This document shows, piece by piece, positions 37,816 through 47,401 of a stretch of DNA of 64,000 bases. The translations under genes were made by a program, and so were the position numbers. The notes under the pieces were generated by a model. It was given only the letters and a program-made list of their open reading frames with translations, had not been told where the DNA came from and made no database searches. The DNA is from Arthrobacter glacialis (lineage in GTDB: Bacteria; Actinomycetota; Actinomycetes; Actinomycetales; Micrococcaceae). The stretch is taken from NCBI RefSeq assembly GCF_002909445.1, contig NZ_PPXC01000002.1, positions 1 through 64,000 on the forward strand, written 5' to 3'. Numbering within the stretch: the stretch's first letter is position 1; each line of letters starts with the position of its first letter.

Positions 37816-39036
37816 ATGGCCACCCCGGGCACCAAGCCAAAAATGATTACCCCATCGAAGCGCACGGCCCTGCTGGGTGCCATGTTCCTGATGGCCACCA
37901 GCGCCATCGGGCCGGGGTTCATCACCCAGACCACCGTCTTCACCGTCCAGCTGGGTGCGGCGTTTGCTTTTGCAATCCTCGTTTCCATCCTGGTGGACAT
38001 CGCCGTCCAGCTCAACGTGTGGCGCGTAGTGGGGGTCTCCGGTCTGCGGGCCCAGGAATTGGGCAACAAAGTCCTGCCTGGGGCGGGCTGGTTCCTGGCC
38101 ATCCTGGTCTTTGCTGGCGGCATGGTGTTCAACATCGGCAATATTGCCGGCACAGGCTTGGGCATCAATGCCATGTTGGGGCTGGACCCCAAGATTGGCG
38201 GCCTGCTCTCGGCCGCCGTTGCGATCCTGATCTTCCTGTCCAAAAGGGCCGGCATGGCGCTTGATAGAATTGTGGTCCTGCTGGGCGCCATCATGATCCT
38301 GCTCATGCTTTATGTGGCCATCGTCGCCGCCCCGCCGGTCGGTGAAGCGCTGAAGAACACCGTTCTGCCTGACAAGATTGACTTTCTGATCATCACCACC
38401 TTGATCGGCGGCACCGTGGGCGGGTACATCACCTACGCCGGGGCACACCGCATGCTCGACTCCGGCGCCACCGGCGTAGCCCACGTCAAGGACATCACCC
38501 GCATTTCCGTGCTGGGTGTCATTGTCACCGGCATCATGCGGGTCCTGCTGTTCCTGGCCATCTTTGGTGTGGTGGCCGGCGGAGTCACCCTGACCAGCAG
38601 CAACATGGCGGCGGAAGCCTTCGGCGCCGCGGCCGGCGAGATCGGCATGCGGATGTTCGGCGTTGTGCTCTGGGCGGCATCGCTGACATCCGTGGTGGGC
38701 GCCTCCTTCACCTCGGTGTCCTTCATCACCAAGTCCACCACCTCCGAACGCAAGCGCAATTTGCTCACCGTCGCCTTCATTGTTGTCTGTTCCATTGCGT
38801 ATGGGCTGATCGGCCAGGCCCCGCAAAAGCTCCTGATCTTCGCCGGTGCGTTCAACGGCCTGATCCTGCCCGTGGGCTTTGCACTGCTGCTCTGGGTTGC
38901 GTGGCGCCGCCGGGACCTGCTCCACGGCTACGTGTACCCGAAATGGTTGCTGATAGTGGGTGCCGCTACGTGGCTGCTCACCTTGTTCCTTGGCTGGCAG
39001 TCGCTCTCAGGCCTGGCCCGCCTCTGGACCTCCTGA
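37816..39036 (+). CDS. NRAMP-fold transporter of the 5-oxoproline cluster (YcsG-like)
   Basis: A 406-residue protein with about 11 membrane helices, similar in layout to NRAMP metal transporters. Helix 1 reads SAIGPGFITQTTVFTVQLGA, so the metal-binding DPGN is absent, and helix 6 has YITYAGAHRML where true NRAMPs have MPH. It is therefore unlikely to carry manganese or iron. In B. subtilis a protein of this type, YcsG, is encoded with pxpABC and ycsI. By context it should import 5-oxoproline or a related amino acid. I start at the ATG of MATPGTKPK because GGATGG is well placed; an ATG 4 codons upstream lacks such a site. Confidence 0.8.
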   Translation: MATPGTKPKMITPSKRTALLGAMFLMATSAIGPGFITQTTVFTVQLGAAFAFAILVSILVDIAVQLNVWRVVGVSGLRAQELGNKVLPGAGWFLAILVFAGGMVFNIGNIAGTGLGINAMLGLDPKIGGLLSAAVAILIFLSKRAGMALDRIVVLLGAIMILLMLYVAIVAAPPVGEALKNTVLPDKIDFLIITTLIGGTVGGYITYAGAHRMLDSGATGVAHVKDITRISVLGVIVTGIMRVLLFLAIFGVVAGGVTLTSSNMAAEAFGAAAGEIGMRMFGVVLWAASLTSVVGASFTSVSFITKSTTSERKRNLLTVAFIVVCSIAYGLIGQAPQKLLIFAGAFNGLILPVGFALLLWVAWRRRDLLHGYVYPKWLLIVGAATWLLTLFLGWQSLSGLARLWTS

Positions 39037-39050
39037 GGAATCGGCTGACC

Positions 39051-39863
39051 ATGACAACGAAAACGCACGGCGCCCTGCCTGCCAATCCCGGCCAGCTCCG
39101 CCCGGACGCCGCCCGCCGGCTCTTCCGCGAGGGCCTCATCACCCCCACAGCCGGCTGGTCGAGGGGATTTGCCCAGGCCAATCTGATCATCGTGCCCCAG
39201 GCGCTGGCCTTCGATGTGCTCCTCTTTGCCCAGCGCAACCCCAAACCGTGCCCCATTCTGGGCGTGCTCGACGCCGGCGAGACCACCGGGCCGCTGTTGG
39301 CCGGAGGCGACATCCGCACCGATGTGCCCCTGTACACGGTTTATGAAAACGGCATAAAGACCGCCGAGGTGGCGAATATTGCCCAGTACTGGCGTGATGA
39401 CCTGGTCACGTTCATCGTAGGTTGCAGCTTCACCTTTGAGGCGGCCCTGCAGGACGGCGGCATCAACATTGCCCACATAGACCAGGGCGTCAATGTGCCC
39501 ATGTACCGCTCAAATATCCGCTGCACGCCGGCCGGTTCCATGTCCGGGCCGCTGGTTGTTTCGATGCGCCCCGTGCCGGCTTCCCAAGTTGCCGACGCCG
39601 TCCGGATCACCTCACGCTACCCGGCCGTGCATGGAGCCCCCGTGCACGTGGGCAATCCGGCCGAACTGGGCATCACGGATCTGGGCCGTCCGGACTTCGG
39701 GGACCCGGTGGCGATCCCGCCGGGACACATCCCGGTATTCTGGGCGTGCGGGGTCACGCCACAGGCGGCCATCATGGAGTCCCGGCCCGCCCTGGCCATT
39801 GGCCACGCGCCGGGCCACATGCTGATCACCGACGCCAGAGACACCCACTACCAGGTGCCGTAG
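39051..39863 (+). CDS. DUF1445 family protein, putative D-glutamate cyclase / hydro-lyase (YcsI-like)
   Basis: A 270-residue cytosolic protein. The family signature is seen as FAQANLIIVPQALAFDVLLF, the central VTFIVGCSFTFEAAL with a Cys, NVPMYRSNIRCTPAG with a second Cys and the end VFWACGVTPQAAI, where a Gly-rich loop follows the third Cys. The mammalian mitochondrial relative is known to convert D-glutamate to 5-oxo-D-proline; bacterial members are mostly untested. Here it lies 14 bp after the transporter and opposite the 5-oxoprolinase genes, in line with this chemistry. TGAGGAA precedes the ATG, with a rather long spacing. Confidence 0.82.
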   Translation: MTTKTHGALPANPGQLRPDAARRLFREGLITPTAGWSRGFAQANLIIVPQALAFDVLLFAQRNPKPCPILGVLDAGETTGPLLAGGDIRTDVPLYTVYENGIKTAEVANIAQYWRDDLVTFIVGCSFTFEAALQDGGINIAHIDQGVNVPMYRSNIRCTPAGSMSGPLVVSMRPVPASQVADAVRITSRYPAVHGAPVHVGNPAELGITDLGRPDFGDPVAIPPGHIPVFWACGVTPQAAIMESRPALAIGHAPGHMLITDARDTHYQVP

Positions 39864-39877
39864 CGGGTCCTGGTGGC

Positions 39878-40552
39878 TTAGGGGGAGTCGGGCAGGTGCC
39901 CGAGCAGTTCAGCCTCGGCCCGGTCCAAGTATCGGCGCAAGGTTTCGGCCGCTTCGGCCCGCTCCCCGGCGACCAAGAGCCGCACCAGGTCCGCATTGAG
40001 CTCAACGTAGTGGCTGTGAAAGTCAGGGGCACCGCTCATGGCATGGAACACCAAGCGCATCTGGGCCAGCACCCGCGCCATGATCTCCGCCAGTCCGTGG
40101 CTTCCCGTGCCACGGATCAGTTCCTCATGGAAGCGTTGGTTGGCGCTGGCCATCTCTGCCACTGAACCGCGGGACAGGGCTTCGCGGGCATCGGCAACAA
40201 CGTCGGCTAGGGCGTCGACGTCGAGCTCGGGCCCCCACAGGACCGCGGCGGGTTCCAGCATGCGCCGGACCCGGTAAATCTCACGGATCTCCTCCCGGCC
40301 CGGGGAGGCGACAAAGACGCCGCGGTTGGGGATCCGGGTGATGATCATTTCACCGGCCAACACGGTAAATGCCTCGCGCAGGGTGTTGCGCGAGACACCC
40401 AGCAGTGACGCCAAGGCCAGTTCGGAGAGTTTGCTGCCCGGCAGCAGTTTCCCGTCCGCAATCCGGGCACGCAACACCGCGGCCACCCATTCGCCGGTGT
40501 GTGCGTGGGCAGCCGGGTCAAGCCGGGACAGGTCATCGAGGGCAGCATTCAT
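39878..40552 (-). CDS. GntR family regulator (FadR/FCD subfamily) of the 5-oxoproline genes
   Basis: A 224-residue regulator: winged helix at about residues 20-85 (ELALASLLGVSRNTLREAFT) and an all-helical FCD ligand domain (REIYRVRRMLEPAAVL, then SANQRFHEELIRGTGSHGLA). FCD domains bind small carboxylates, often through a metal held by Asp and His residues. It is the last gene of the pxpA-pxpBC-accC operon and faces the NRAMP-DUF1445 operon end-on with 14 bp between. Matching palindromes at both operon promoters make it the probable regulator of all six genes. The second ATG (MNAALDDL) is used because GGAG is 8 nt away; the first, two codons upstream, is too close. Confidence 0.85.
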   Translation of the reverse strand: MNAALDDLSRLDPAAHAHTGEWVAAVLRARIADGKLLPGSKLSELALASLLGVSRNTLREAFTVLAGEMIITRIPNRGVFVASPGREEIREIYRVRRMLEPAAVLWGPELDVDALADVVADAREALSRGSVAEMASANQRFHEELIRGTGSHGLAEIMARVLAQMRLVFHAMSGAPDFHSHYVELNADLVRLLVAGERAEAAETLRRYLDRAEAELLGHLPDSP

Positions 40553-40618
40553 GGGCATGGCTCCAATCTACCCAACGGGCCGGGGTGGCTGTGCCAGAAT
40601 CGCGGCCACGTGGCGGTG

Positions 40619-42358
40619 TCAGTTGATCCGGCCCACCACGTCGCCTTGGACCACTACGGATCCGGATGCGAACGCCCCGTGTAGCAGCGTCCCGCCGCGG
40701 TGCGCCGAGACGGTGGTTTCCATTTTCATGGCCTCCAGAACCACTACAGGGTCACCGGCGGCGACGGTGGCGCCGTCGTCGACCAGCCACTTGACCAGGC
40801 TGCCGTTCATGGGCGCTGTCAGTGTGGCGGCATCAGCGACGCTCCCGGCATCAGGCGCTGCAGCCGCGGCAGCCACGCCTCCGCCGCCGCGCAAGGACGC
40901 GAGCAGCTGTGCCGGCAAGCCGATTCGCAGGGCCACGCCGTCCACATCGATGGTGATTTCCTCCCGGTCGGCACCCGGCTCGGCGCGGGCGATTTCTGCT
41001 GAGGCGGCCAGCGTTGCCGCGAACTCAGATTCGATCCAGGTGGTGTAAACGCCGAAGGACCCTTCCTGGGTGAATGCGGGATCGCGGACCACAGCACGGT
41101 GGAACGGCAGTACCGTGGGCAGGCCGGCAATGACCATCTCATCCAACGCCACCTTGGCCCGGCGCAAGGCCTGGGCGCGGTCGGCGCCGTGCACAATCAA
41201 TTTCGCCAAGAGGGAGTCATAGTCGCCGGGCACCACTGAACCGCTGCGCACCCCGGAGTCGACACGGAGCCCCGAACCTGTCGGTGCTTCGAAAGCGGTG
41301 ATGGTGCCGGGGCCGGGCAGGAAGCCGCGGGCCGGGTCCTCGGCGTTGAGCCGGAACTCAAAGGCATGACCGCGCGGCTCCGGGTCCGCGGTGAAGGCCA
41401 GGGGTTCCCCGGCGGCGATGCGGAACTGCTCCCGGACCAGGTCCACACCCGTGGTTTCCTCGGTGATGGTGTGCTCGACCTGCAGGCGGGTGTTCACTTC
41501 CAGGAAGGAGACAGTGCCGTCGCCGGCCACCAGGTATTCCACGGTGCCGGCGCCCTCGTATCCCGCGGCCAGGCAGATGGCTTTCGCCGAGGCGTGGATG
41601 CTGGCGCGTTGTTCGTCCGTCAGAAACGGCGCGGGGGCCTCCTCAACGAGTTTTTGGTGCCGGCGCTGCAGCGAGCAGTCGCGGGTTCCCACCACCACCA
41701 CGTTTCCGTGCCGGTCGGCCAGGACTTGGGCCTCCACATGGCGGGGCCGCTCCAGGAAGCGCTCCACAAAGCACTCGCCACGCCCAAACGCGGCGGTGGC
41801 CTCCCGGACAGCCGATTCGAAGGCTTCGTCGATCTCCTCGAAGCTGTGCGCAATTTTCAAGCCGCGCCCGCCCCCGCCAAAGGCTGCCTTGATGGCCACC
41901 GGCAGGCCATGTTTTTCGGCAAAGGCCCGCACCTCGGCGCCGGAGCCGACGGGGCCGTCGCTGCCAGGCACCAGCGGGGCGCCCGCGCGGACGGCGATGT
42001 CCCGGGCGGTGACTTTGTTGCCCAGCTGGCGGATTGCCTCAGGCGGGGGGCCGATCCAGGTCAATCCTGCGTCCAGGACGGCCTGAGCAAAGTCCGCGTT
42101 CTCGGACAGGAAGCCGTAGCCCGGGTGGACGGCGTCGGCCCCGGACCGGAGCGCAATGCCGATCAGTTTGTCAATGTTCAGGTAGGTGTCCGCGCTGGCC
42201 CGCCCGCCCAGGGCGTAGGCCTCATCGGCCCGGCGCACATGCAGCGCATCGGCGTCCGATTCGGAATATACGGCCACGGAGGCCATGCCGGCATCGGCAC
42301 AAGCCCGCGCCACGCGCACGGCGATCTCGCCGCGGTTGGCAATCAAAACTTTTTGCAT
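40619..42358 (-). CDS. Biotin carboxylase fused to biotin carboxyl carrier domain
   Basis: A 579-residue protein. Residues 1-450 are an ATP-grasp biotin carboxylase with [13 protein letters not shown] at the start, the glycine loop [12 protein letters not shown] and [18 protein letters not shown]. Residues 505-579 form a lipoyl/biotinyl domain with the biotin Lys545 in EAMKMET. No carboxyltransferase gene lies in this operon. It overlaps the pxpBC stop by one base (TGATG), so it is made with the 5-oxoprolinase. Acetyl-CoA carboxylase-type genes are often next to pxpABC in other bacteria. Whether it serves 5-oxoproline use, malonyl-CoA synthesis or urea/amide carboxylation is not known. Confidence 0.9.
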   Translation of the reverse strand: MQKVLIANRGEIAVRVARACADAGMASVAVYSESDADALHVRRADEAYALGGRASADTYLNIDKLIGIALRSGADAVHPGYGFLSENADFAQAVLDAGLTWIGPPPEAIRQLGNKVTARDIAVRAGAPLVPGSDGPVGSGAEVRAFAEKHGLPVAIKAAFGGGGRGLKIAHSFEEIDEAFESAVREATAAFGRGECFVERFLERPRHVEAQVLADRHGNVVVVGTRDCSLQRRHQKLVEEAPAPFLTDEQRASIHASAKAICLAAGYEGAGTVEYLVAGDGTVSFLEVNTRLQVEHTITEETTGVDLVREQFRIAAGEPLAFTADPEPRGHAFEFRLNAEDPARGFLPGPGTITAFEAPTGSGLRVDSGVRSGSVVPGDYDSLLAKLIVHGADRAQALRRAKVALDEMVIAGLPTVLPFHRAVVRDPAFTQEGSFGVYTTWIESEFAATLAASAEIARAEPGADREEITIDVDGVALRIGLPAQLLASLRGGGGVAAAAAAPDAGSVADAATLTAPMNGSLVKWLVDDGATVAAGDPVVVLEAMKMETTVSAHRGGTLLHGAFASGSVVVQGDVVGRIN

Positions 42359-44055
42359 CAGTGACTTCCTTGCTGGTGGCCCGCAAGGCAGTCGCCAAGG
42401 CGGGCAAGATTGGACGGGCGTGTGGGCTGTGGCGCCAGAGTGTCGGGGTCAACCATGATGAAGCGGACCCGCGACCCCGGAGTCAGCTGCGCCGCCGCCG
42501 GCAGGTCTTCCGGCACCACCACGCCAATGACCGGATAGCCGCCGGTGACCGGGTGGTCGGCCAGGAACAGCACGGGCAGGCCCGACGGCGGGACCTGCAA
42601 CGCGCCCCAGACCACCCCTTCACTGGCCAGCTCGCCCTCGCGGATGCGTGTCAGGGCCGTGCCCCCGTCGTCCAGCCCCAGCCGGACGCCTATCCTGTTC
42701 GACTCGGTGCTGACCCGCCAGGACTGCGCTGACAGCGAGGCAAGCCCGGCCGGGCCAAACCAGTCCTCCCGGGGGCCGGCTGTGAAGCGCAGGCTGGTGA
42801 CGCCGTCACCGGGCAGCTCGGGCAGGGTGCTGGGCTCCGGGGCGCCGACCACGTGCATGCCGGATACTGTCCCCACCACAATGGTGTCCCCGGCGGCCAG
42901 GGGCAGGGGCCCGATGCCTGACAGGACATCGCTTGAACGGCTGCCCAGAACCAGCGGCCCAGCGACGCCGCCGCGCACGCCCACATAGCAGCGCAGCCCG
43001 GTCAGGGCGGGGGAGAGCTCCAAGGTTTCTCCCGCCAGCAGGGCAAAAGGAGCGTTTTGGGCGGGGTGCCGTGCCGGGTGCTCGTCGGAGCTGACTGTCA
43101 GTTCCACGCGGGCGCCTGTGACGGCCAGGACCTGATCGGTGGCGGCCCGCAGAATCAAGGAACCCATGAGGTTTTCGACGACGGCGTCACCGCGCTGGTT
43201 GCCGACCAGCCGGTTGGCTGCACGGGCCGCGGACGGGTCGACGGCGCCTGCCGCGGACACGCCGAGCCCGCCCAGGCCGGGACGGCCCAGGTCCTGGATG
43301 AGTGACTGCAACCCCGGCGAGACGATGGCCAGTCCGCCGGCCGGAGCTGCGTCTGTCACAGCTGGGGCGGCGACTGCCGGTACCAGCGAGTCGTCCACGG
43401 CGGTGCCGGCGGCGGAGTCGTGCCGCAGGCTCAGGCTGGGCCGGGCCGGGACAAAGCGGACCCGGTCCATGGGGCGGATGAGCGCCGGGCTCTCGCGCGT
43501 CAGGGACCACAGGAGTGCGTCGCTGTGCCCGATCAGCTGCCAGCCGCCGGGCGATTTACGTGGGTAGATTGCCGAATAGTCGCCGGCCAGGGCCACGGCG
43601 CCGGCAGGCACGTTGGTGCGCGGGGTTGCCCGGCGCGGCACGGACAAGGACCGGTTCTCGCCGCTCAAGTAGGCGAAGCCTGGGGCGAAGCCGCCGAACG
43701 CGGCCTGCCAGAGCTGGCCTGTGTGGGCGGCAATGACCGCTTCAGTGCTCAGACCCGTGAGATGGGCGACGTCGGCGAGGTCGGCGCCGTCGTAGTGGAC
43801 GGGGATCTCAACTAGCTTGCCGGTGTTCGCGGGGGCGCTGCCCAAGGACAAGGACCCGATGGTTGCCGCTGCGGTCTTGGCTGCGGACCGGGAGTCGAAC
43901 TTGACCAGGACGGTGCCTGCTGCGGCAAGGACGTCGAGCTGGCCCGGCAGGGGTGCTTCGTCCAGCCGGGCGGCCAGTGCCAGTACCGCCTGAAGGTCTG
44001 AGAGTTCCACCAAAATGGCGCGGGTGCCGGCAAAATGGGTGGCGGTGACGCTCAT
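42358..44055 (-). CDS. pxpBC: 5-oxoprolinase subunits PxpB and PxpC fused (KipI-KipA)
   Basis: A 565-residue fusion. The first 215 residues are the KipI/PxpB domain with [20 protein letters not shown] and [12 protein letters not shown]. From about residue 240 the KipA/PxpC domain follows, with [20 protein letters not shown] and [17 protein letters not shown], ending near RVRFIMVD. With PxpA it hydrolyses 5-oxo-L-proline to glutamate using ATP in the cytosol. Older annotations call these allophanate hydrolase subunits or KinA inhibitors. The start overlaps the pxpA stop by 3 bases (ATGA), and the stop overlaps the next start. Separate genes are the rule in B. subtilis and E. coli; fused forms are also known in bacteria. 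Confidence 0.92.
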   Translation of the reverse strand: MSVTATHFAGTRAILVELSDLQAVLALAARLDEAPLPGQLDVLAAAGTVLVKFDSRSAAKTAAATIGSLSLGSAPANTGKLVEIPVHYDGADLADVAHLTGLSTEAVIAAHTGQLWQAAFGGFAPGFAYLSGENRSLSVPRRATPRTNVPAGAVALAGDYSAIYPRKSPGGWQLIGHSDALLWSLTRESPALIRPMDRVRFVPARPSLSLRHDSAAGTAVDDSLVPAVAAPAVTDAAPAGGLAIVSPGLQSLIQDLGRPGLGGLGVSAAGAVDPSAARAANRLVGNQRGDAVVENLMGSLILRAATDQVLAVTGARVELTVSSDEHPARHPAQNAPFALLAGETLELSPALTGLRCYVGVRGGVAGPLVLGSRSSDVLSGIGPLPLAAGDTIVVGTVSGMHVVGAPEPSTLPELPGDGVTSLRFTAGPREDWFGPAGLASLSAQSWRVSTESNRIGVRLGLDDGGTALTRIREGELASEGVVWGALQVPPSGLPVLFLADHPVTGGYPVIGVVVPEDLPAAAQLTPGSRVRFIMVDPDTLAPQPTRPSNLARLGDCLAGHQQGSH

Positions 44056-44810
44056 GCAAAGCTCGTGATCTGCACGCCCGCGGCCTCGAGGCCGGCGCGC
44101 ACGGCTGCTGCCATGGCCACGGCGCCTGCCGTGTCGCCGTGGACGCAGATGCTTTCGGCCGGCATCGCGATGATGCTCCCGTCAATGGCCGTGATGGTCC
44201 CCTCCGTCGCCAACCGGACCATGTTGGCGGCAACCTGTACAGGATCGTGGAGCACGGCGTTGGCCTCGCGACGAGAGACGAGGGTCCCCTCCGGGGTGTA
44301 GTTGCGGTCGGCGAAAGCCTCGGCCACGGCCCGCAGCCCGGCGGCCTCGGCACGGGCCAGGGCGAGCGAGCCCGGCAGCAGGAGCAGGGGAAGATCCGTG
44401 CCGAACGCCTTCACGGCGTCGACCACGGCCTGGGCGTGCCCCTCATGATGGACGATCGTGTTGTAGAGGGCGCCGTGTGGCTTCACATATTTGATGGTGG
44501 TCCCGGCCGCCCGGGCCATGGCGGAGAGCGCGCCCAGCTGGTAGAGCACGTCGTCGGCAAGCTCGGTGGGGGAGCAGTCCAGGAACCGGCGGCCAAATCC
44601 GGCCAGGTCGCGGTAGCCCACGTGGGCTCCAACGGTGACCCCTGCCGCGACCGCAGCGCGGCACGTCGCGGCGATGGTGCTGGGATCCCCGGCATGGAAT
44701 CCGCAGGCGACATTGGCGCTGGAGACGGAGGTGAAGATTGCCTCATCGTCGCCCATGGTCCAGTTACCGAAGGACTCGCCAACGTCAGAATTTAGGTCAA
44801 TGAAAGGCAT
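44052..44810 (-). CDS. pxpA: 5-oxoprolinase subunit PxpA (LamB/YcsF family)
   Basis: A 252-residue TIM-barrel-like protein. Diagnostic stretches are [13 protein letters not shown] at the start, [31 protein letters not shown] and [11 protein letters not shown], which hold the conserved acidic and His residues; [11 protein letters not shown] lies near the end. It acts with PxpB and PxpC in ATP-dependent opening of 5-oxoproline to glutamate. First gene of a four-gene operon with overlapping stops and starts. Upstream is a leader of about 50 bp and a perfect GntR-type palindrome. GGGGA is the only visible ribosome binding site. Confidence 0.95.
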   Translation of the reverse strand: MPFIDLNSDVGESFGNWTMGDDEAIFTSVSSANVACGFHAGDPSTIAATCRAAVAAGVTVGAHVGYRDLAGFGRRFLDCSPTELADDVLYQLGALSAMARAAGTTIKYVKPHGALYNTIVHHEGHAQAVVDAVKAFGTDLPLLLLPGSLALARAEAAGLRAVAEAFADRNYTPEGTLVSRREANAVLHDPVQVAANMVRLATEGTITAIDGSIIAMPAESICVHGDTAGAVAMAAAVRAGLEAAGVQITSFA

Positions 44811-44860
44811 GTGTGATCCCCGTCTCGTTAGGTGTTCCTCTAAGGATGCACTACTTAACG

Positions 44861-44877
44861 AGATTGTTCAACAATCT
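44861..44877. promoter_or_regulatory. GntR-type operator before pxpA
   Basis: AGATTGTTCAACAATCT is a perfect 17-bp palindrome around one central C. Its core ATTGTTCAACAAT is identical to the site before the NRAMP-like gene 7 kb away. It lies about 50 bp upstream of the pxpA start, a good place to block the promoter. A separate inverted repeat, TCTCGTTA/TAACGAGA (44823-44830, 44856-44863), frames the leader. Confidence 0.75.
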
Positions 44878-44932
44878 TCCGGTGCCGGGTGAGGGTGTTC
44901 GTTTCCCCGCACCCGAGCACCGCAGAACGGGG

Positions 44933-45802
44933 CTAGTCGAAGACGACTGTCCTGTGGCCATCTAGCAGTACCCGGTGCTCGGCGTGCCACTGCACCGCCT
45001 GGGCCAGGGTGCGAGCTTCAACGGCGCGGCCCACGGAGACAAAATTCTCCACCGAGTGGCCGTGATCCACGCGGATCACTTCCTGCTCAATGATGGGACC
45101 CTCATCCAGGACGGCCGTGACGTAGTGGGCCGTGGCGCCAATGATCTTCACGCCGCGGGCGTGGGCCTGGTGGTACGGCTTCGCGCCCTTGAAGGAGGGC
45201 AGGAAGGAATGGTGGATGTTGATGGCCTTACCGGCCAGGTGTTGGCAGAGGTCATCGGAGAGGACCTGCATGTAGCGGGCCAGGACCACCAGCTCCACGT
45301 TGTGCTCGGCAATGAGTTCCAGCAGGGCTGCTTCGGCGTCGGCCTTCGTATCGGGCGTAACGGGGATGTAGTAGAACGGGATGCCGTAGAACTGGGCCAA
45401 CGGCTCAAGGTCCCTGTGGTTGGAGACAATGGCCGGAATCTCGATGGGCAGGGTGCCTGAACGCTGCAGGAACAGCAGGTCGTTGATGCAGTGCGCCGCC
45501 TTGGATGCCAGGATCAAGGTGCGCACGGGTGCGCCGGCGCGGTGCAGCTGCCAGTTCAGGCTGAAGGTTTCTGCAACCGATTCCAGGTGCTCACGCAGGC
45601 GGCTGAAGGAGGTGGTGGTTTCCACGGCAACGCGCATGAAGAACGAGCCGGTGTCCGGATTGCCGTACTGGTGGGAATCGGTGATGTTGCAACCGGCTTC
45701 CAGCAGGGATCCGGAGACGGCGTGGACAATGCCTGGCTGGTCCGCGCAGGAAAGTGTCAGGACATATCCGGCGGGGGAATGGGGAGAGTTCAATTCAGTC
45801 AC
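44933..45802 (-). CDS. purU: Formyltetrahydrofolate deformylase (PurU)
   Basis: Hydrolyses 10-formyl-THF to THF and formate, balancing the one-carbon pool. The 289-residue protein has an N-terminal ACT domain (LTLSCADQPGIVHAVSGSLL) and a C-terminal formyltransferase-like domain with the catalytic Asn-His-Asp set in INIHHSFLPSFKGA and LDEGPIIEQ. The GTG start (VTELNSPHSP) is chosen because upstream codons overlap the riboswitch region and do not match the family; the ribosome binding site is weak. Divergent from glyA-folD, with which it shares one-carbon chemistry. Glycine often regulates PurU through the ACT domain in E. coli. Confidence 0.94.
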   Translation of the reverse strand: MTELNSPHSPAGYVLTLSCADQPGIVHAVSGSLLEAGCNITDSHQYGNPDTGSFFMRVAVETTTSFSRLREHLESVAETFSLNWQLHRAGAPVRTLILASKAAHCINDLLFLQRSGTLPIEIPAIVSNHRDLEPLAQFYGIPFYYIPVTPDTKADAEAALLELIAEHNVELVVLARYMQVLSDDLCQHLAGKAINIHHSFLPSFKGAKPYHQAHARGVKIIGATAHYVTAVLDEGPIIEQEVIRVDHGHSVENFVSVGRAVEARTLAQAVQWHAEHRVLLDGHRTVVFD

Positions 45803-45837
45803 CCGTTCAACGTTACCGCCCAAATGTGCCCCTGTAC

Positions 45838-45843
45838 TACAAT
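45838..45843 (+). promoter_or_regulatory. -10 element of the riboswitch-glyA-folD transcript
   Basis: TACAAT lies just before the start of the ZTP riboswitch fold, so the transcript would begin at about 45850 or slightly before. The -35 region is not clear (GTTACC is the best candidate). The site is inside the purU upstream region, so purU and glyA promoters overlap. Confidence 0.5.
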
Positions 45844-45930
45844 TGGGGTGTTGCGACTGGCGATGAGGTGGGACACCACCGGGGAGCAGCACGAAGAGAA
45901 GACCTTAAGATCGTACGCCTGGGACGCGAG
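45844..45930 (+). ncRNA. ZTP (pfl motif) riboswitch upstream of glyA
   Basis: The 5' domain has GCGACTGGCG, the short hairpin GGTGG-GACA-CCACC (45867-45880) and CGGGGAGC; after a linker of about 20 nt the 3' domain carries CGCCTGGGAC (45916-45925). These are the conserved blocks of the pfl motif, which senses ZMP/ZTP, an intermediate that builds up when 10-formyl-THF is short and PurH stalls. It should switch on glyA and folD under folate stress. A GCCAA/TTGGC hairpin at 45941-45959 follows, but no clear T-run, so the expression platform is unresolved; control could be at translation. Confidence 0.9.
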
Positions 45931-46109
45931 GTCAAGTAAAGCCAATGCGCGTGGTTGGCCGTCAGTAATCTTGGTGCACGCTTTTTCGCTAAGCCTCAGG
46001 GCGCACGGCAAAGTTACCTGCCAAGATTAAGTTCAAATACGGCCACCAACGCATTAGCGATAATCTTTCCTAGAAGAGTTTTTTCGTGCTGCCTACTCAG
46101 GAGTCTGTA

Positions 46110-47396
46110 GTGTCTTTTAGCCCCACCCAGTCCGTGACCAACGCCCCGCTCTCCGAGCTGGACCCGGAAATTGCAGCCGTCCTCAAGGACGAGCTTGGCC
46201 GCCAGCGCGACACGCTGGAAATGATTGCATCCGAAAACTTCGCCCCCCGCGCAGTACTTGAAGCCCAGGGCTCAGTACTGACCAACAAGTACGCCGAAGG
46301 CTACCCGGGCCGCCGTTACTACGGTGGCTGCGAGTACGTGGACGTGGCTGAAAACCTGGCTATCGAACGCGTCAAGGACCTCTTCGGTGCCGAATACGCC
46401 AACGTTCAGCCGCACTCCGGTGCCCAGGCCAACGCCGCCGCCCTTGCCGCCATGATCAAGCCCGGCGATAAGATCATGGGCCTGTCCTTGGCCCATGGTG
46501 GACACCTGACCCACGGCATGAAGCTGAACTTCTCCGGCAAGCTGTATGAGGTTGCCGCCTACGAAGTTGAGCCCGACACCTTCCGCATCGACATGGACAA
46601 GCTGCGCGAGCAGGCCATCGCCGAGAAGCCCCAGGTCATCATCGCCGGCTGGTCCGCTTACCCGCGTCAGCTGGACTTTGCAGCTTTCCGCTCCATCGCC
46701 GATGAGGTTGGCGCCCTGCTCTGGACGGACATGGCCCACTTTGCTGGTTTGGTTGCAGCAGGCCTGCACCCGAGCCCGGTGCCCTACTCCGACGTGGTCA
46801 CCTCCACGGTGCACAAGACCCTCTCAGGCCCGCGCTCCGGCGTGATCCTGGCCAAGAAGGAGTGGGCCAAGAAGCTCAACTCCGCCGTCTTCCCGGGACA
46901 GCAGGGCGGACCGCTCATGCACGTCATCGCCGCCAAGGCAGTTGCTTTCAAGATTGCCGCCGGTGAAGAGTTCAAGGAACGCCAGGCCCGTGTGCTCGAA
47001 GGCGCCAAGATCATTGCCGAGCGTTTGAACGCTCCCGACGTTGCCGCAGCCGGCGTGTCTGTGCTCACCGGTGGCACGGATGTTCACCTGGTTCTGGTTG
47101 ACCTGCGCAACTCCGTGCTGGACGGCCAGCAGGCTGAAGACCTCCTGCACAGCGTTGGCATCACCGTGAACCGCAACGCCGTCCCGTTCGACCCCCGCCC
47201 GCCGATGATCACCTCCGGCCTGCGCATCGGCACCCCGGCCCTGGCCACGCGTGGCTTCGGTGCACCGGAGTTCACCGAAGTTGCCGAAATCATCGCAGCA
47301 GCACTGAAGGGTGGCGCAGATGTTGACGCCCTCAGCGCCCGCGTGAAGGCACTTGCCGCGAACTTCCCGCTCTACCCCGGCCAGGAAGAATGGTAA
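46110..47396 (+). CDS. glyA: Serine hydroxymethyltransferase (GlyA)
   Basis: Converts serine and THF to glycine and 5,10-methylene-THF with PLP. The 428-residue protein has [35 protein letters not shown] and the PLP lysine Lys236 in [14 protein letters not shown]. The GTG is used because CAGGAG lies 7 nt upstream; a further GTG 24 bp upstream has no support. Comes about 180 bp after a ZTP riboswitch. Ends by overlapping the region of the folD start, so the two are one operon. Confidence 0.97.
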   Translation: MSFSPTQSVTNAPLSELDPEIAAVLKDELGRQRDTLEMIASENFAPRAVLEAQGSVLTNKYAEGYPGRRYYGGCEYVDVAENLAIERVKDLFGAEYANVQPHSGAQANAAALAAMIKPGDKIMGLSLAHGGHLTHGMKLNFSGKLYEVAAYEVEPDTFRIDMDKLREQAIAEKPQVIIAGWSAYPRQLDFAAFRSIADEVGALLWTDMAHFAGLVAAGLHPSPVPYSDVVTSTVHKTLSGPRSGVILAKKEWAKKLNSAVFPGQQGGPLMHVIAAKAVAFKIAAGEEFKERQARVLEGAKIIAERLNAPDVAAAGVSVLTGGTDVHLVLVDLRNSVLDGQQAEDLLHSVGITVNRNAVPFDPRPPMITSGLRIGTPALATRGFGAPEFTEVAEIIAAALKGGADVDALSARVKALAANFPLYPGQEEW

Positions 47397-47401
47397 ATCG
47401 C

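Noticed and set aside
42358-44055. Allophanate hydrolase or KinA inhibitor
   Set aside because: These are older names for PxpB/PxpC-type proteins; the pxpA and DUF1445 neighbours support 5-oxoprolinase, and no urea carboxylase of normal length is present.
46075-46086. T-run before glyA as the riboswitch terminator
   Set aside because: The six T residues lie about 150 nt after the aptamer, and no stable stem comes directly before them.
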